Source: an uncultured Bacteroidales bacterium (GTDB lineage Bacteria > Bacteroidota > Bacteroidia > Bacteroidales > P3). From it: a stretch of DNA of 64,000 bases. Of the stretch, positions 17,331 through 25,374 are shown one piece after another; the stretch's first letter is position 1, and every line of letters starts with the position of its first letter. The stretch spans positions 1 through 64,000 of the forward strand of contig CAJOHZ010000002.1 of assembly GCA_905234695.1 (NCBI GenBank), read 5' to 3'. The notes below the pieces were generated by a model that was given only the letters and a program-made list of their open reading frames with translations, did not search any database and was not told the DNA's origin. Both the position numbers and the translations under genes were made by a program.

Positions 17331-17921
17331 TTATGCTTGGATTGGTTTAGACAATTTGAAACTCTTGCGGTGCAATGGCGTGGGGCCATACTGTGCCAGT
17401 GCACGGTAATGTTCGGCGGTAGGATAGCCCTTGTTACGATCCCACCCGTATTGTGGGTAGCGGCGATGCAGTTCCTGCATGTAGTCGTCCCTGTAGGTCT
17501 TGGCCAGTATCGAGGCTGCGGCGATGGAGAGGTATTTTCCGTCGCCTTTTACCACGGTGAAGTAGGGGATGAGCCCTTCGTTGTAAAATCGGTTGCCGTC
17601 AATCAAAAGCAACTCGGGGGTAAGGGAGAGTTGTTGCACGGCTATGTTCATGGCGTGCATCGATGCCCGCAGTATGTTTCGGCGGTCAATCTCGTCGGCT
17701 TCCACCCGTGCCACTGCCCATGCCAGCGCATCGCGCTCAATCTCGTCACGCAGTTCGTAACGCTGAGCCTCGGTAAACTGCTTGGAGTCGTTGAGTCGGT
17801 CGTTGCGATAGTCTTTGGGCAAGACAACGGCGCCCGCAAATACCGCTCCAGCAAGACATCCGCGGCCGGCTTCGTCGCAGCCGCATTCAATCAAATCGGG
17901 CGTATGTTGTGACAGCAGCAT
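17331..17921 (-). CDS. rnhB: Ribonuclease HII
   Basis: RNase HII nicks the RNA strand at ribonucleotides in DNA-RNA hybrids. The protein has about 196 residues. It shows the family GCDEAGRGCLAGAVFAGAV (catalytic Asp and Glu) near residue 14, LNDSKQFTEAQR, and LLIDGN with VVKGDGKYLSIAAASILAK. The ATG at 17921 (MLLSQHTPDLIE) gives the usual length; the track extension to 18032 is read from inside the upstream DUF6427 gene. Confidence 0.95.
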   Translation of the reverse strand: MLLSQHTPDLIECGCDEAGRGCLAGAVFAGAVVLPKDYRNDRLNDSKQFTEAQRYELRDEIERDALAWAVARVEADEIDRRNILRASMHAMNIAVQQLSLTPELLLIDGNRFYNEGLIPYFTVVKGDGKYLSIAAASILAKTYRDDYMQELHRRYPQYGWDRNKGYPTAEHYRALAQYGPTPLHRKSFKLSKPIQA

Positions 17922-17929
17922 ATCAGGGA

Positions 17930-18898
17930 TTATAGCAGATTCCAGGCGACGAATAGGGCGATGACGACAAGTAGCAGGAGGTTCCACAGCCATTCCATAC
18001 GTTTTTTCTCGTAGAACAGTGCCGTGGCACAACAGGCAAAGGGGATAGCATAGGCTTGAGTGGGCATCGGTACCACAAGGTTATAGGCCGTCATGGCCAC
18101 CCCTCCGAGGATGAATAGTGACACCACAGTGGTGTTCTTTTTGTAGTTGATTACCTTACTCTGGCTGTCGACAATCAAGGCTGCAAGACCGAAGACCAGC
18201 AGTAGTGTGAAAAGGAGGCTTCCGCCCCAGTCAACCAGACGGCCGTCTGTGCGCAAATGCAGGTCAGTGAGGTCGTACAGTAGCAGGTAGTTTCGATAGA
18301 ACGACTGGTCGGACATATAGAAATAGGTCTCCAGCACAACATAGGGAGCCAGCAAACCCAACACCACCATCATCCAGTTGCGCCAGCCATATTGGCTGTA
18401 ATTGATGATGGTCACCAGCATAGGCAACAGGAACACCACCATCGAGGGGCAACAGAGGGTGGCTAACCCAAGACAAGCCGATGCTCCAAACAGGTTGGAA
18501 AGTGAGAGTGCCAGCAGGGTGCCATCGTATAGCAGCATCTGGTCGATGGTGAGAATCAAAAAGAGACTGCCCGCCAGCATAGGGGTGAAGGTGAGTTGCT
18601 GTGGCCCCAAGCTCATGGCGACAATGAAGAACAGCATCGGCATCAGCGTGCCTTTGTTGGCCAATCGGTGACGGTACAATATCATGTTGAACAGATATCC
18701 TTCGACCAGCAGCAGTCCGATGGCGGTGAGGGTGGCCGCCAATGGGCTGAGCCTCCCTGCCCAGAGGCAGAAAAGGTATCCGCCTCCTTGCAGCAACACC
18801 GGTTGGGGATTCATCAGTGCGTCTAGCCACAACGCAGCCGTCACCACCAAGATGATGACGGCTTGCAAGAAGATGTCGTTGCGGAATATCTTGAGCAT
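17930..18898 (-). CDS. DUF6427 family integral membrane protein
   Basis: This 322-residue protein has about nine hydrophobic segments spread over its full length. It begins MLKIFRNDIFLQAVIILVVTAALWL and matches the Bacteroidota DUF6427 pattern as I know it. No catalytic motif is visible, and its function is unknown. It starts 9 bp after the S8 protease stop and ends 8 bp before rnhB, so it belongs to the same operon. Confidence 0.75.
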   Translation of the reverse strand: MLKIFRNDIFLQAVIILVVTAALWLDALMNPQPVLLQGGGYLFCLWAGRLSPLAATLTAIGLLLVEGYLFNMILYRHRLANKGTLMPMLFFIVAMSLGPQQLTFTPMLAGSLFLILTIDQMLLYDGTLLALSLSNLFGASACLGLATLCCPSMVVFLLPMLVTIINYSQYGWRNWMMVVLGLLAPYVVLETYFYMSDQSFYRNYLLLYDLTDLHLRTDGRLVDWGGSLLFTLLLVFGLAALIVDSQSKVINYKKNTTVVSLFILGGVAMTAYNLVVPMPTQAYAIPFACCATALFYEKKRMEWLWNLLLLVVIALFVAWNLL

Positions 18899-18907
18899 GT
18901 GTCAGTA

Positions 18908-21046
18908 TCAATGAACCAAACGGGCGGTGCGTGCGCCGCAGCGCACAAAGTAGATACCCCGTGCCAAACGGGAGATATCAAGGGTGCCCTCCATCGTGAT
19001 TTCTTTCTGAATAACAGGACGGCCCTCCATTGTGTAGACGGTGACCCGCTCAGGCGTGTGGCGCCCCGTAAGCACGGTAACTGTCGTGGCGGCGGGATTA
19101 GGATAGAGTTGTAACGATTTGGCAAAGAACTCCTCGCTGGCTGTCTGTATATCTACACGGGACAATGCTTCGTTAACAGCGGCCATGGCATCCACCTTGC
19201 CCCATCCCCAGCGGTCACTGATGCTGTCGCGCTCATGCAGGGGTCCGGTAACAGAATCGTTGCGAGCGGTGCTGCACAGAATTTCACGCACTTCCGCTGA
19301 AGTGAGATCAGGATTGGCCTGCAGCAGCAAGGCAACAATGCCTGTGACGGCGGGCGACGACATTGAGGTGCCGCTCATGGCAGCCCACACATAGGTACGT
19401 CCATTGAAGGAGTATGTCATCGAAGATGTATAGCTGCTGGTAGTATATGAGCTTATGGAAGAGATTACATTGGAACCAGGGGCAGAGATTTCTGGTTTCA
19501 TGCGGCCGTCGATGACTGGTCCCTGGCTGGAGAATGTCGTCAAACCTCCCGGTACTATGGTGCCGTCGGGCTTGCGGGTTTCAGCACGATGGGCAGCAAC
19601 GGCAATGCAGTTGGCTGCAGCCGCAGGCTCGCCGATACCACTGATGTTGTCGCCTGCACTATAGCCCTGCAGGTTGTGGTGGGCATATACACAGCCCATA
19701 TTGCCTGCCCCGTTGGAGAGGTTACAGACATTCCATGCGTGTACTTTTCCCTCCGTGGCAGTAATAAAGAGATGGATGAGGTAGTTGGGATTTTTGTCCA
19801 CATTAATAAGCACATGCGGCCGCTGGTTAAAACGGCAAGACTGTTCCACCGTCATGTTGAAATGGAGCGTGTCGTAGCCCGTGCTGTCATTGCCGGCCAC
19901 CAGTGCGCTGTCCAGATAACGGTCGCCATCAGTGGTGCTGACCCACCGCATCTGGGTGGGCTCACCGTTGCGCACCATGGCAAACGAGACATCGAATGCC
20001 TTGCCTGGCTCCCCCCAGAGGATAAGGGCCTGGCCAATTTCGCTGCCTCCATAGTATTCGGCCACCGTGCGTAACGTATCAGCGCTGTCGGCGGTGAAAG
20101 TACGGGAGATATGAAAGAGGTCGTCGCCACAGTTGCCTGCACTGGTCACAAAGACGATGCCGCTGTCGCTGTAGCTGTTGAGGGCCTGGCTAAGGTATGA
20201 GGTGCCGTCAATTGGGCCAAGGGTGTACATGCCCCAGCTGCTATTGATGACCAGTCGTTTCTGCTCCTGTTTCGATACCTGCCACATCCATTCCACCGCG
20301 TCAAGCCACGAGTATTCATCGAGCATGAAGGTGGCGAACAGTAGGTTGGCGTCAGGGGCTTGGCCTACATACCTGTCGTCAATGCCGCGTCCTGCCGCTA
20401 TGCCCGCCACATGAGTACCATGGGTGCCATAGTCGTAGATGTTAGCCGTGTCGCCACCGGCGGCTTTCAATTCCTCACGGGTGTTGAACACAGTGCCATA
20501 GTCGAACCCGTCAGGAGCAGGTCCTGCTTGCCGGAACTGATCCCATGCACGGAGCAGGCGGAAATTGCTGCGCCCCTTGTTGTTGTAATTAATATGCATG
20601 TAGTCGAACCCCCAGTCGGTGATACCTACCAACACACCCTGACCTGTGTAGGCCTGCGGGAGACCATTGCCGGCATGAACGCTGTCGGTTCGGGTATCGA
20701 CACGGGTCTTGTTGAGGTGCGGATAGAGCGGGCGTGCCACGCTGTAGCCCACAATCTCGGGACACTGGTCCACTTCGCCGAGCAATGCCAGTGGGAGTCG
20801 CAAGGTGACAATGTGGCCGGCACGGACACCCACCGTGATACCTTTGGCCCGGAAGGCGTCGGCATCAAACCGTTCGCTTACTTCGGCCAACAGCTTTACT
20901 TCTGCCGCACTGCTTTTGGTTTGGCTTTGGCGCAGCAACGCCACACGGGAGGTGGCGTCGCATTTCGGATGACTGTCAAGACGCACGGTCTGTCCCACCG
21001 CGCTGAAGGCGGTCAGCAGGGCCGCCACAAGGAGTATCTTCTTCAT
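18908..21046 (-). CDS. S8 (subtilisin-like) serine protease with T9SS type A sorting domain
   Basis: This secreted protease has about 712 residues. A signal peptide (MKKILLVAALLTAFSAVGQ) and a short prodomain-like part precede the peptidase S8 domain. The triad is visible: Asp in GITDWGFDYMH (about 148), His in YGTHGTHVAGIAAG (about 209) and Ser in AMSGTSMSSPAV (about 559). A large insert separates His and Ser. The end (LQLYPNPAATTVTV ... RGIYFVRCGARTARLVH) is a type A Por secretion signal. The ATG at 21046 begins a clean signal peptide; the longer track ORF is rejected. It lies 29 bp after the MORN gene. Substrate unknown. Confidence 0.93.
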   Translation of the reverse strand: MKKILLVAALLTAFSAVGQTVRLDSHPKCDATSRVALLRQSQTKSSAAEVKLLAEVSERFDADAFRAKGITVGVRAGHIVTLRLPLALLGEVDQCPEIVGYSVARPLYPHLNKTRVDTRTDSVHAGNGLPQAYTGQGVLVGITDWGFDYMHINYNNKGRSNFRLLRAWDQFRQAGPAPDGFDYGTVFNTREELKAAGGDTANIYDYGTHGTHVAGIAAGRGIDDRYVGQAPDANLLFATFMLDEYSWLDAVEWMWQVSKQEQKRLVINSSWGMYTLGPIDGTSYLSQALNSYSDSGIVFVTSAGNCGDDLFHISRTFTADSADTLRTVAEYYGGSEIGQALILWGEPGKAFDVSFAMVRNGEPTQMRWVSTTDGDRYLDSALVAGNDSTGYDTLHFNMTVEQSCRFNQRPHVLINVDKNPNYLIHLFITATEGKVHAWNVCNLSNGAGNMGCVYAHHNLQGYSAGDNISGIGEPAAAANCIAVAAHRAETRKPDGTIVPGGLTTFSSQGPVIDGRMKPEISAPGSNVISSISSYTTSSYTSSMTYSFNGRTYVWAAMSGTSMSSPAVTGIVALLLQANPDLTSAEVREILCSTARNDSVTGPLHERDSISDRWGWGKVDAMAAVNEALSRVDIQTASEEFFAKSLQLYPNPAATTVTVLTGRHTPERVTVYTMEGRPVIQKEITMEGTLDISRLARGIYFVRCGARTARLVH

Positions 21047-21075
21047 GCTGGAAAGATAATGTTTCGCTGTTGTTT

Positions 21076-21786
21076 TCAATCGAGGTACTTCAAGACTTCC
21101 CCCCCTTTGAACAAGGCATGTATCACGGTGCCGTCCTTCTCGGTCAAGACCCCTTCGCCGTCGTATTTTCCGTTCTTCCACTCACCTTTGTAGTGCGAAC
21201 CGTCGGAATAGAGCACGGTGCCTTTGCCGTCGAACTTGCCGTTCTTCCACTGGCCCTTGTAGTTGGAGCCGTCTTCGTACACGATTTCGCCTTTGCCGTC
21301 CATACGGCCGAACATCCACTTGCCTTTGTACACGGTGCCGTTGGCCCAGTGACGCTCACCATAGCCATGGCAAACACCATTCACAAAATCACCTTCATAA
21401 TAGTCTTTGGGATCGGGGGCAAAGGTGTAGATGCCCTTCCCGGTACGGTTCTCGTCGAAAGTGCCGGTCAGTTTGTCTCCGTTGGCATAGTAATAGGTGC
21501 CTTCTCCTTTGGGACTACCTTTCACCCAAGTGCCCTCATAGCGACCACCATCGTGGTATTTATACACTCCTTGGCCGTGGAACACATCGTTCTTCCACTC
21601 GCCGTCATAACGGTCGCCATTGGCAAATTCCAAGGTGCCATAGCCTGCACGGCGTTCGTGCGAGTCACGGGTACCAGTATAACGGTCGCCATTGCCATAG
21701 ACTTTCGTGCCCACATCCTGAGTGTATCCGAGTTGACTGTAAAGCAGTGCAATAACAAGTATTGCAAAAGATAATTTATGTGTCAT
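21076..21786 (-). CDS. MORN repeat protein, exported
   Basis: This 236-residue protein has a signal peptide (MTHKLSFAILVIALLYSQLGYTQ) followed by about eight MORN repeats of the form YxGxWKNGKxDGxG (for example YKGQWKNGKFDGKGTV). MORN arrays form elongated beta sheets used for binding or scaffolding; no enzyme domain is present. It has its own promoter box and is followed by the S8 protease gene. Confidence 0.92.
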   Translation of the reverse strand: MTHKLSFAILVIALLYSQLGYTQDVGTKVYGNGDRYTGTRDSHERRAGYGTLEFANGDRYDGEWKNDVFHGQGVYKYHDGGRYEGTWVKGSPKGEGTYYYANGDKLTGTFDENRTGKGIYTFAPDPKDYYEGDFVNGVCHGYGERHWANGTVYKGKWMFGRMDGKGEIVYEDGSNYKGQWKNGKFDGKGTVLYSDGSHYKGEWKNGKYDGEGVLTEKDGTVIHALFKGGEVLKYLD

Positions 21787-21806
21787 GATGAGTGTAAATT
21801 TTTTTG

Positions 21807-21814
21807 CAAAGATA
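21807..21814 (-). promoter_or_regulatory. -7 promoter element for the MORN gene and downstream operon
   Basis: The minus strand reads TATCTTTG, an exact TAnnTTTG match, 20 bp before the MORN ATG. No clear -33 element was found. Confidence 0.6.
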
Positions 21815-21980
21815 CAAAAAAAATCTAATTTCAGGTGTTTTTATTTTTTTCCCACCCCCATTCAGACAACTTCGTTGTAGTCCTTGAGTGCTCTCGGTGA
21901 GGCTTTTATGTCCCTTTTTCCATCCTTTTACTCTTATCTTACACATACCCAACACTTTTCCCACACTTCTCCCAATCTAC

Positions 21981-22046
21981 ATTGGAGAAGTATTGGAGAA
22001 GTATTAGAGAAACATTGGAGAAGGACCGAAGGAACACCGAAAGAAC
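21981..22046. repeat. Degenerate 11-bp tandem repeat, six units
   Basis: Units read attggagaagt, attggagaagt, attagagaaac, attggagaagg, accgaaggaac and accgaaagaac, each exactly 11 bp. The period is not a multiple of three, so it is not a protein repeat. It sits in the gene-free stretch upstream of korA. Confidence 0.7.
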
Positions 22047-22110
22047 ATAAGCGTCACATAAGGACCACACCGGGATTACTTTCTCACCACGGAGACGATT
22101 CGGTAAGACA

Positions 22111-22169
22111 CACACTTTAGCATTTTGGTTTCACCAAAAGTGTGGGTTAGGCAATCCCTAAAAGCCTAA
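22111..22169 (+). other. Two consecutive hairpins upstream of korA
   Basis: The first hairpin has an inner stem ttttggt-ttc-accaaaa (22123-22139) and an outer cacac/gtgtg pair (22111-22115 with 22140-22144). The second is ttaggc/gcctaa (22147-22152 with 22164-22169). Neither ends in a long T-run, and no known riboswitch consensus was recognised. Confidence 0.35.
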
Positions 22170-22269
22170 TGAGGGGAAAGACAAAATATCAACCCCCAAC
22201 CGACGTGGCGGTAAAGGAGTTCCAACAGTTTGAACAGAATTGTGTAGATAATCTTTTCCGCGGGAAGTA

Positions 22270-22299
22270 TTGCACTATTAAATAAAATTTGTATCTTTG
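22270..22299 (+). promoter_or_regulatory. korA-korB promoter
   Basis: TTG at 22270-22272 and TATCTTTG at 22292-22299 are separated by exactly 19 bp, the Bacteroidota spacing. The -7 box overlaps the start of the longer track ORF (22289), which therefore cannot be the translation start. Confidence 0.75.
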
Positions 22300-22342
22300 C
22301 ATTCTCAATTTTTCTGTAAAAGAACTAAAAAACAATATTAAA

Positions 22343-24181
22343 ATGTCCAACAATCAGATAGTTAATAAAGACGACCTCGTCGTCCGCTTCGCTGGTGATT
22401 CCGGCGACGGTATGCAGTTGTCGGGTACCCTCTTTTCCGACGCTTCTGCCCTGACAGGAAACGACATCGCCACCTTCCCCGACTATCCTGCTGAAATCCG
22501 TGCCCCGCACAATACCATCGCGGGTGTGTCGGGCTATCAGGTGCATGTCGGAAACCACATCTACAGCTCCGGCGACAAATGCGACATCCTCGTTGCCATG
22601 AACCCCGCGGCTTTCAAGTCGCAACTGAAATGGGCCAAGAAAGGTGCCACCGTCATTGTTGACATCGACACCTTCACCGACGAGGCCATGGAGAAGGCCG
22701 GTTACAAGGACAATCCCTTCACCGACGAACTTGAGCGTGCCTACACTATCATCAAAGCACCCGTCACCAGTTTCACCGAACGCATCGGTGAGGCACAGGG
22801 AGTTGACAAGAAGACCGCCGACAAGAGCCGCAACATGTTTGCCCTCGGCATCATCTTCTATGCAACCCACAAGACGCTGGACCAGACCTTCGCCTATCTG
22901 GAACGTAAATTTGCCAAGAAACCCGCCGTCGTGGCCTTGAACAAGGCTGTGCTGACCGAGGGCTATGAATATGCCGACAAACTGGAGGTGATGCACTCGC
23001 ACATCTTCGAGGTCGCCAAGGCCGACAAGATGGAGCACGGCCGCTACCGCAATATCACCGGTAACGTGGCTACTGCTTGGGGTCTTCTGGCTGCCAGCGA
23101 AAAGAGCGGTCGCCGTCTCTTCCTCGGAAGTTATCCTATCACCCCCGCCACCGACGTCATGGTCGAACTGGCCAAACACAAGAGCCTTGGCGCCCGTGTG
23201 TTCCAAGCCGAAGACGAGATTGCCGGTGTCTGCTCCGCTATTGGCGCCAGCTATGCCGGTGCATTGGCATGCACTAGCACTTCCGGCCCCGGTCTCTCGC
23301 TGAAGAGTGAAGCGCTGGGTCTGGCAGTGATGACCGAACTCCCGCTTGTGGTTGTCGACGTGCAGCGTGGCGGTCCCTCCACGGGTCTGCCCACCAAGAC
23401 CGAGCAGAGCGACCTCGGCCAGGCCCTCTACGGCCGCAACGGCGAGGCTCCCCTCGTGGTTGTCGCTGCATCGAGCAGTGCCAACTGTTTCTACTGGGCT
23501 TTCAACGCCGCCAAGATTGCCCTTGAGCACATGACCCCCGTCGTCCTGCTCACTGACGGCTATCTGGGCAACGGCAGCCAGCTGTTCCGCATTCCCAGCA
23601 TGAAGGACATGCCCGAAATCAAGCCGCGTCTGGCCAAGGAGAACGACCCGGATTACCGTCCGTTCCGTCGCGACGAGGAGAAATTCGCCCGTGAGTGGGC
23701 TCTGCCTGGAATGGCCGGCCTGAGCCACCGTGTCGGCGGTCTCGAGAAATGCCCCGACGGGCCTCTGAGCACCGACCCCGAAAATCACGCTCTCATGACC
23801 AAGAACCGTCAGGAGAAGGTCAACCGCGTAGCCAACTACATCCCCGACCAGGAAGTCACTGGCAACCCCGATGCCGACCTGCTTGTGGTGGGTTGGGGCG
23901 GCACCGCCGGTGCTCTCACCCTCGCCGTCGAGGAGATGAACAACGAAGGCAAGAAAGTGGCCTATACCCACTTCAACTACATCTGCCCGCTGCCGAAGAA
24001 TACTGGCGACATCCTGCGCAAATACAAGAAGATTGTGGTCTGCGAACTGAATAACGGCCAGTTCGCCGGCTACCTGCGCACCCAGTTCCCAGAGTGTCCC
24101 ATGACCCAGTACAACAAAATCATGGGCCTGCCCTTCGAAGTTGGTGAGCTGAAAGAACACTTCAATAGTTTAATTGGATAA
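22343..24181 (+). CDS. korA: 2-oxoacid:ferredoxin oxidoreductase alpha subunit (gamma-alpha fusion)
   Basis: With KorB this protein oxidatively decarboxylates a 2-oxoacid, probably 2-oxoglutarate, to acyl-CoA while reducing ferredoxin. It has 612 residues. An N-terminal gamma-type domain (VVRFAGDSGDGMQLSGTLF, about 10-185) is fused to the pyrimidine-binding alpha domain (GSYPITPATDVMVELAKH and the QAEDEIAGVCSAIGASYAGA segment), followed by the C-terminal transketolase-like domain. The ATG at 22343 follows the promoter; the track start 22289 is upstream of the expected transcript. The gene's reading is supported throughout by family motifs, so the 611-residue antisense ORF is a shadow. Confidence 0.93.
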   Translation: MSNNQIVNKDDLVVRFAGDSGDGMQLSGTLFSDASALTGNDIATFPDYPAEIRAPHNTIAGVSGYQVHVGNHIYSSGDKCDILVAMNPAAFKSQLKWAKKGATVIVDIDTFTDEAMEKAGYKDNPFTDELERAYTIIKAPVTSFTERIGEAQGVDKKTADKSRNMFALGIIFYATHKTLDQTFAYLERKFAKKPAVVALNKAVLTEGYEYADKLEVMHSHIFEVAKADKMEHGRYRNITGNVATAWGLLAASEKSGRRLFLGSYPITPATDVMVELAKHKSLGARVFQAEDEIAGVCSAIGASYAGALACTSTSGPGLSLKSEALGLAVMTELPLVVVDVQRGGPSTGLPTKTEQSDLGQALYGRNGEAPLVVVAASSSANCFYWAFNAAKIALEHMTPVVLLTDGYLGNGSQLFRIPSMKDMPEIKPRLAKENDPDYRPFRRDEEKFAREWALPGMAGLSHRVGGLEKCPDGPLSTDPENHALMTKNRQEKVNRVANYIPDQEVTGNPDADLLVVGWGGTAGALTLAVEEMNNEGKKVAYTHFNYICPLPKNTGDILRKYKKIVVCELNNGQFAGYLRTQFPECPMTQYNKIMGLPFEVGELKEHFNSLIG

Positions 24182-24226
24182 CTAGAACCTCTAGATAATC
24201 TAGATTTTCTAGAGCATCTAGGAAAA
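24182..24226. repeat. Five CTAG units at exact 9-bp spacing
   Basis: CTAG occurs at 24182, 24191, 24200, 24209 and 24218, giving units ctagaacct, ctagataat, ctagatttt, ctagagcat and ctaggaaaa. The array fills the 56-bp gap between the korA stop and the korB ATG. Confidence 0.85.
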
Positions 24227-24237
24227 AGAAAAAAATC

Positions 24238-25266
24238 ATGGAAAAGCATTTTGTTCCCAAAGCGGATAAAGAATATACCAAGGCGGATTTCCAAAGCGAC
24301 CAGATGGTGAAATGGTGTCCCGGTTGTGGCGACCACGCCATCCTCGCCGCCCTGTTGGCCACCTTCCCCAAGACGGGTTACAAGAAAGAGAACGTCTGCA
24401 TGGTCTCTGGCATTGGCTGTTCCAGCCGTATTCCTTACTATGTTGACACCTATGGTTTCCACAGCATCCACGGTCGCGCCTGCGCTATCGCCACGGGTGT
24501 AAAACTCGCCAATCCCGCCCTCAGCGTGTGGGTGAACATGGGCGACGGTGACTCGATGGCCATCGGTGGCAACCACCTCATCCACGCGGTGCGCCGTAAC
24601 CAGGACCTCAACATCACGATTTTCAACAACGAAATCTATGGTCTTACCAAAGGTCAGTACAGCCCCACGACGAAGTTCGGCCAAGTTACCAAAACCTCGC
24701 CCTTCGGTACCATCGACTACCCCTTCAACCCTGGCGAGTTGGTCATGGGTGCCCAGGGCACCTTCTTCGCCCGCACCCTCGACTGCGTGCCGCAGTTGAG
24801 CACCGAATGCATGACCCGCGCAGCCAAGCATGACGGCTGCTCTGTGGTTGAGGTACTGCAGAACTGCGTTATCTTCAACGACAAGACACATGCCGCCATC
24901 ACCGACCGCGCTGTCCGTGACGACCGCACCATCGTGCTGGAACACGGCAAGCCCATGCTCTTCGGCAAGAACAAGGAAAAAGGTCTGCGCTTCAATGGCC
25001 GTCAGCTCGAAGTGGTTACCCTCGGCGAAAACGGCATCACCATTGACGACATCATGGTACACGACGAGACTACTGAGGACACCGGCATCCACATGATGCT
25101 GGCCCACATGGGCGGCGACCTCCCCGTGGCACTCGGCGTTATCCGCAATGTCAAGAAAGTCAGCTATACCCAGCTCTACGAGGAGCAGATGGACGAGCAG
25201 ATGACCAACGGCAAGTACAAATGCATGGACGACCTGCTCAACTCTGGCGACACCTGGGAAGTCTGA
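24238..25266 (+). CDS. korB: 2-oxoacid:ferredoxin oxidoreductase beta subunit
   Basis: This is the TPP-binding subunit of the KorAB enzyme, 342 residues. CPGCGDHAILAAL near residue 24 and GIGCSSRIPYY near 62 are followed by the TPP/Mg motif GDGDSMAIGGNHLIHA near 102 and FNNEIYGLTKGQ. There is no separate delta ferredoxin gene next to it, which is usual for two-gene KorAB systems. It is preceded by the CTAG array and followed by a repeat-rich hairpin region before valS. Confidence 0.94.
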   Translation: MEKHFVPKADKEYTKADFQSDQMVKWCPGCGDHAILAALLATFPKTGYKKENVCMVSGIGCSSRIPYYVDTYGFHSIHGRACAIATGVKLANPALSVWVNMGDGDSMAIGGNHLIHAVRRNQDLNITIFNNEIYGLTKGQYSPTTKFGQVTKTSPFGTIDYPFNPGELVMGAQGTFFARTLDCVPQLSTECMTRAAKHDGCSVVEVLQNCVIFNDKTHAAITDRAVRDDRTIVLEHGKPMLFGKNKEKGLRFNGRQLEVVTLGENGITIDDIMVHDETTEDTGIHMMLAHMGGDLPVALGVIRNVKKVSYTQLYEEQMDEQMTNGKYKCMDDLLNSGDTWEV

Positions 25267-25278
25267 TATTCAGGTAAA

Positions 25279-25336
25279 AGGTAAAAACTAAAAACTAAAA
25301 GGGCGGGAGACGCGCTTTTGGCTTTTAGTTTTTACC
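25279..25336 (+). terminator. Long imperfect hairpin after korB, possible terminator
   Basis: The left arm ggtaaaaactaaaaactaaaag pairs with cttttggcttttagtttttacc over 22 positions with two mismatches, with a GC-rich loop (ggcgggagacgcg). A third copy of the same word, inverted, follows at about 25349-25372, immediately before valS. It may stop korAB transcription. Confidence 0.5.
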
Positions 25337-25374
25337 ATTATAATGATTCTTTTACTTTTTAGTTTTTACTTTTC

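Larger units (their letters stand above)
21815..22269. other. Gene-free stretch between divergent MORN and korA genes
   Basis: I see no convincing gene here. The track ORF at 21884-22120 has no family signature and runs through the repeats. The stretch holds a small hairpin (ACAAC-TTC-GTTGT, 21866-21878), six 11-bp tandem units and two hairpins at 22111-22169. Base composition and structure suggest a non-coding or regulatory function, not shown by known motifs. Confidence 0.5.

Noticed and set aside
21884-22120. 78-residue ORF in the gene-free stretch
   Set aside because: It runs through the 11-bp repeats, whose period is not a multiple of three, and has no promoter or family signature.
22325-24160. 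611-residue minus-strand ORF opposite korA
   Set aside because: It is a codon-bias shadow: korA on the plus strand shows conserved family motifs throughout, while the antisense translation shows none.
24070-25107. 345-residue minus-strand ORF opposite korB, and a similar one at 26026-27006 opposite valS
   Set aside because: Both are shadows of strongly conserved plus-strand genes.
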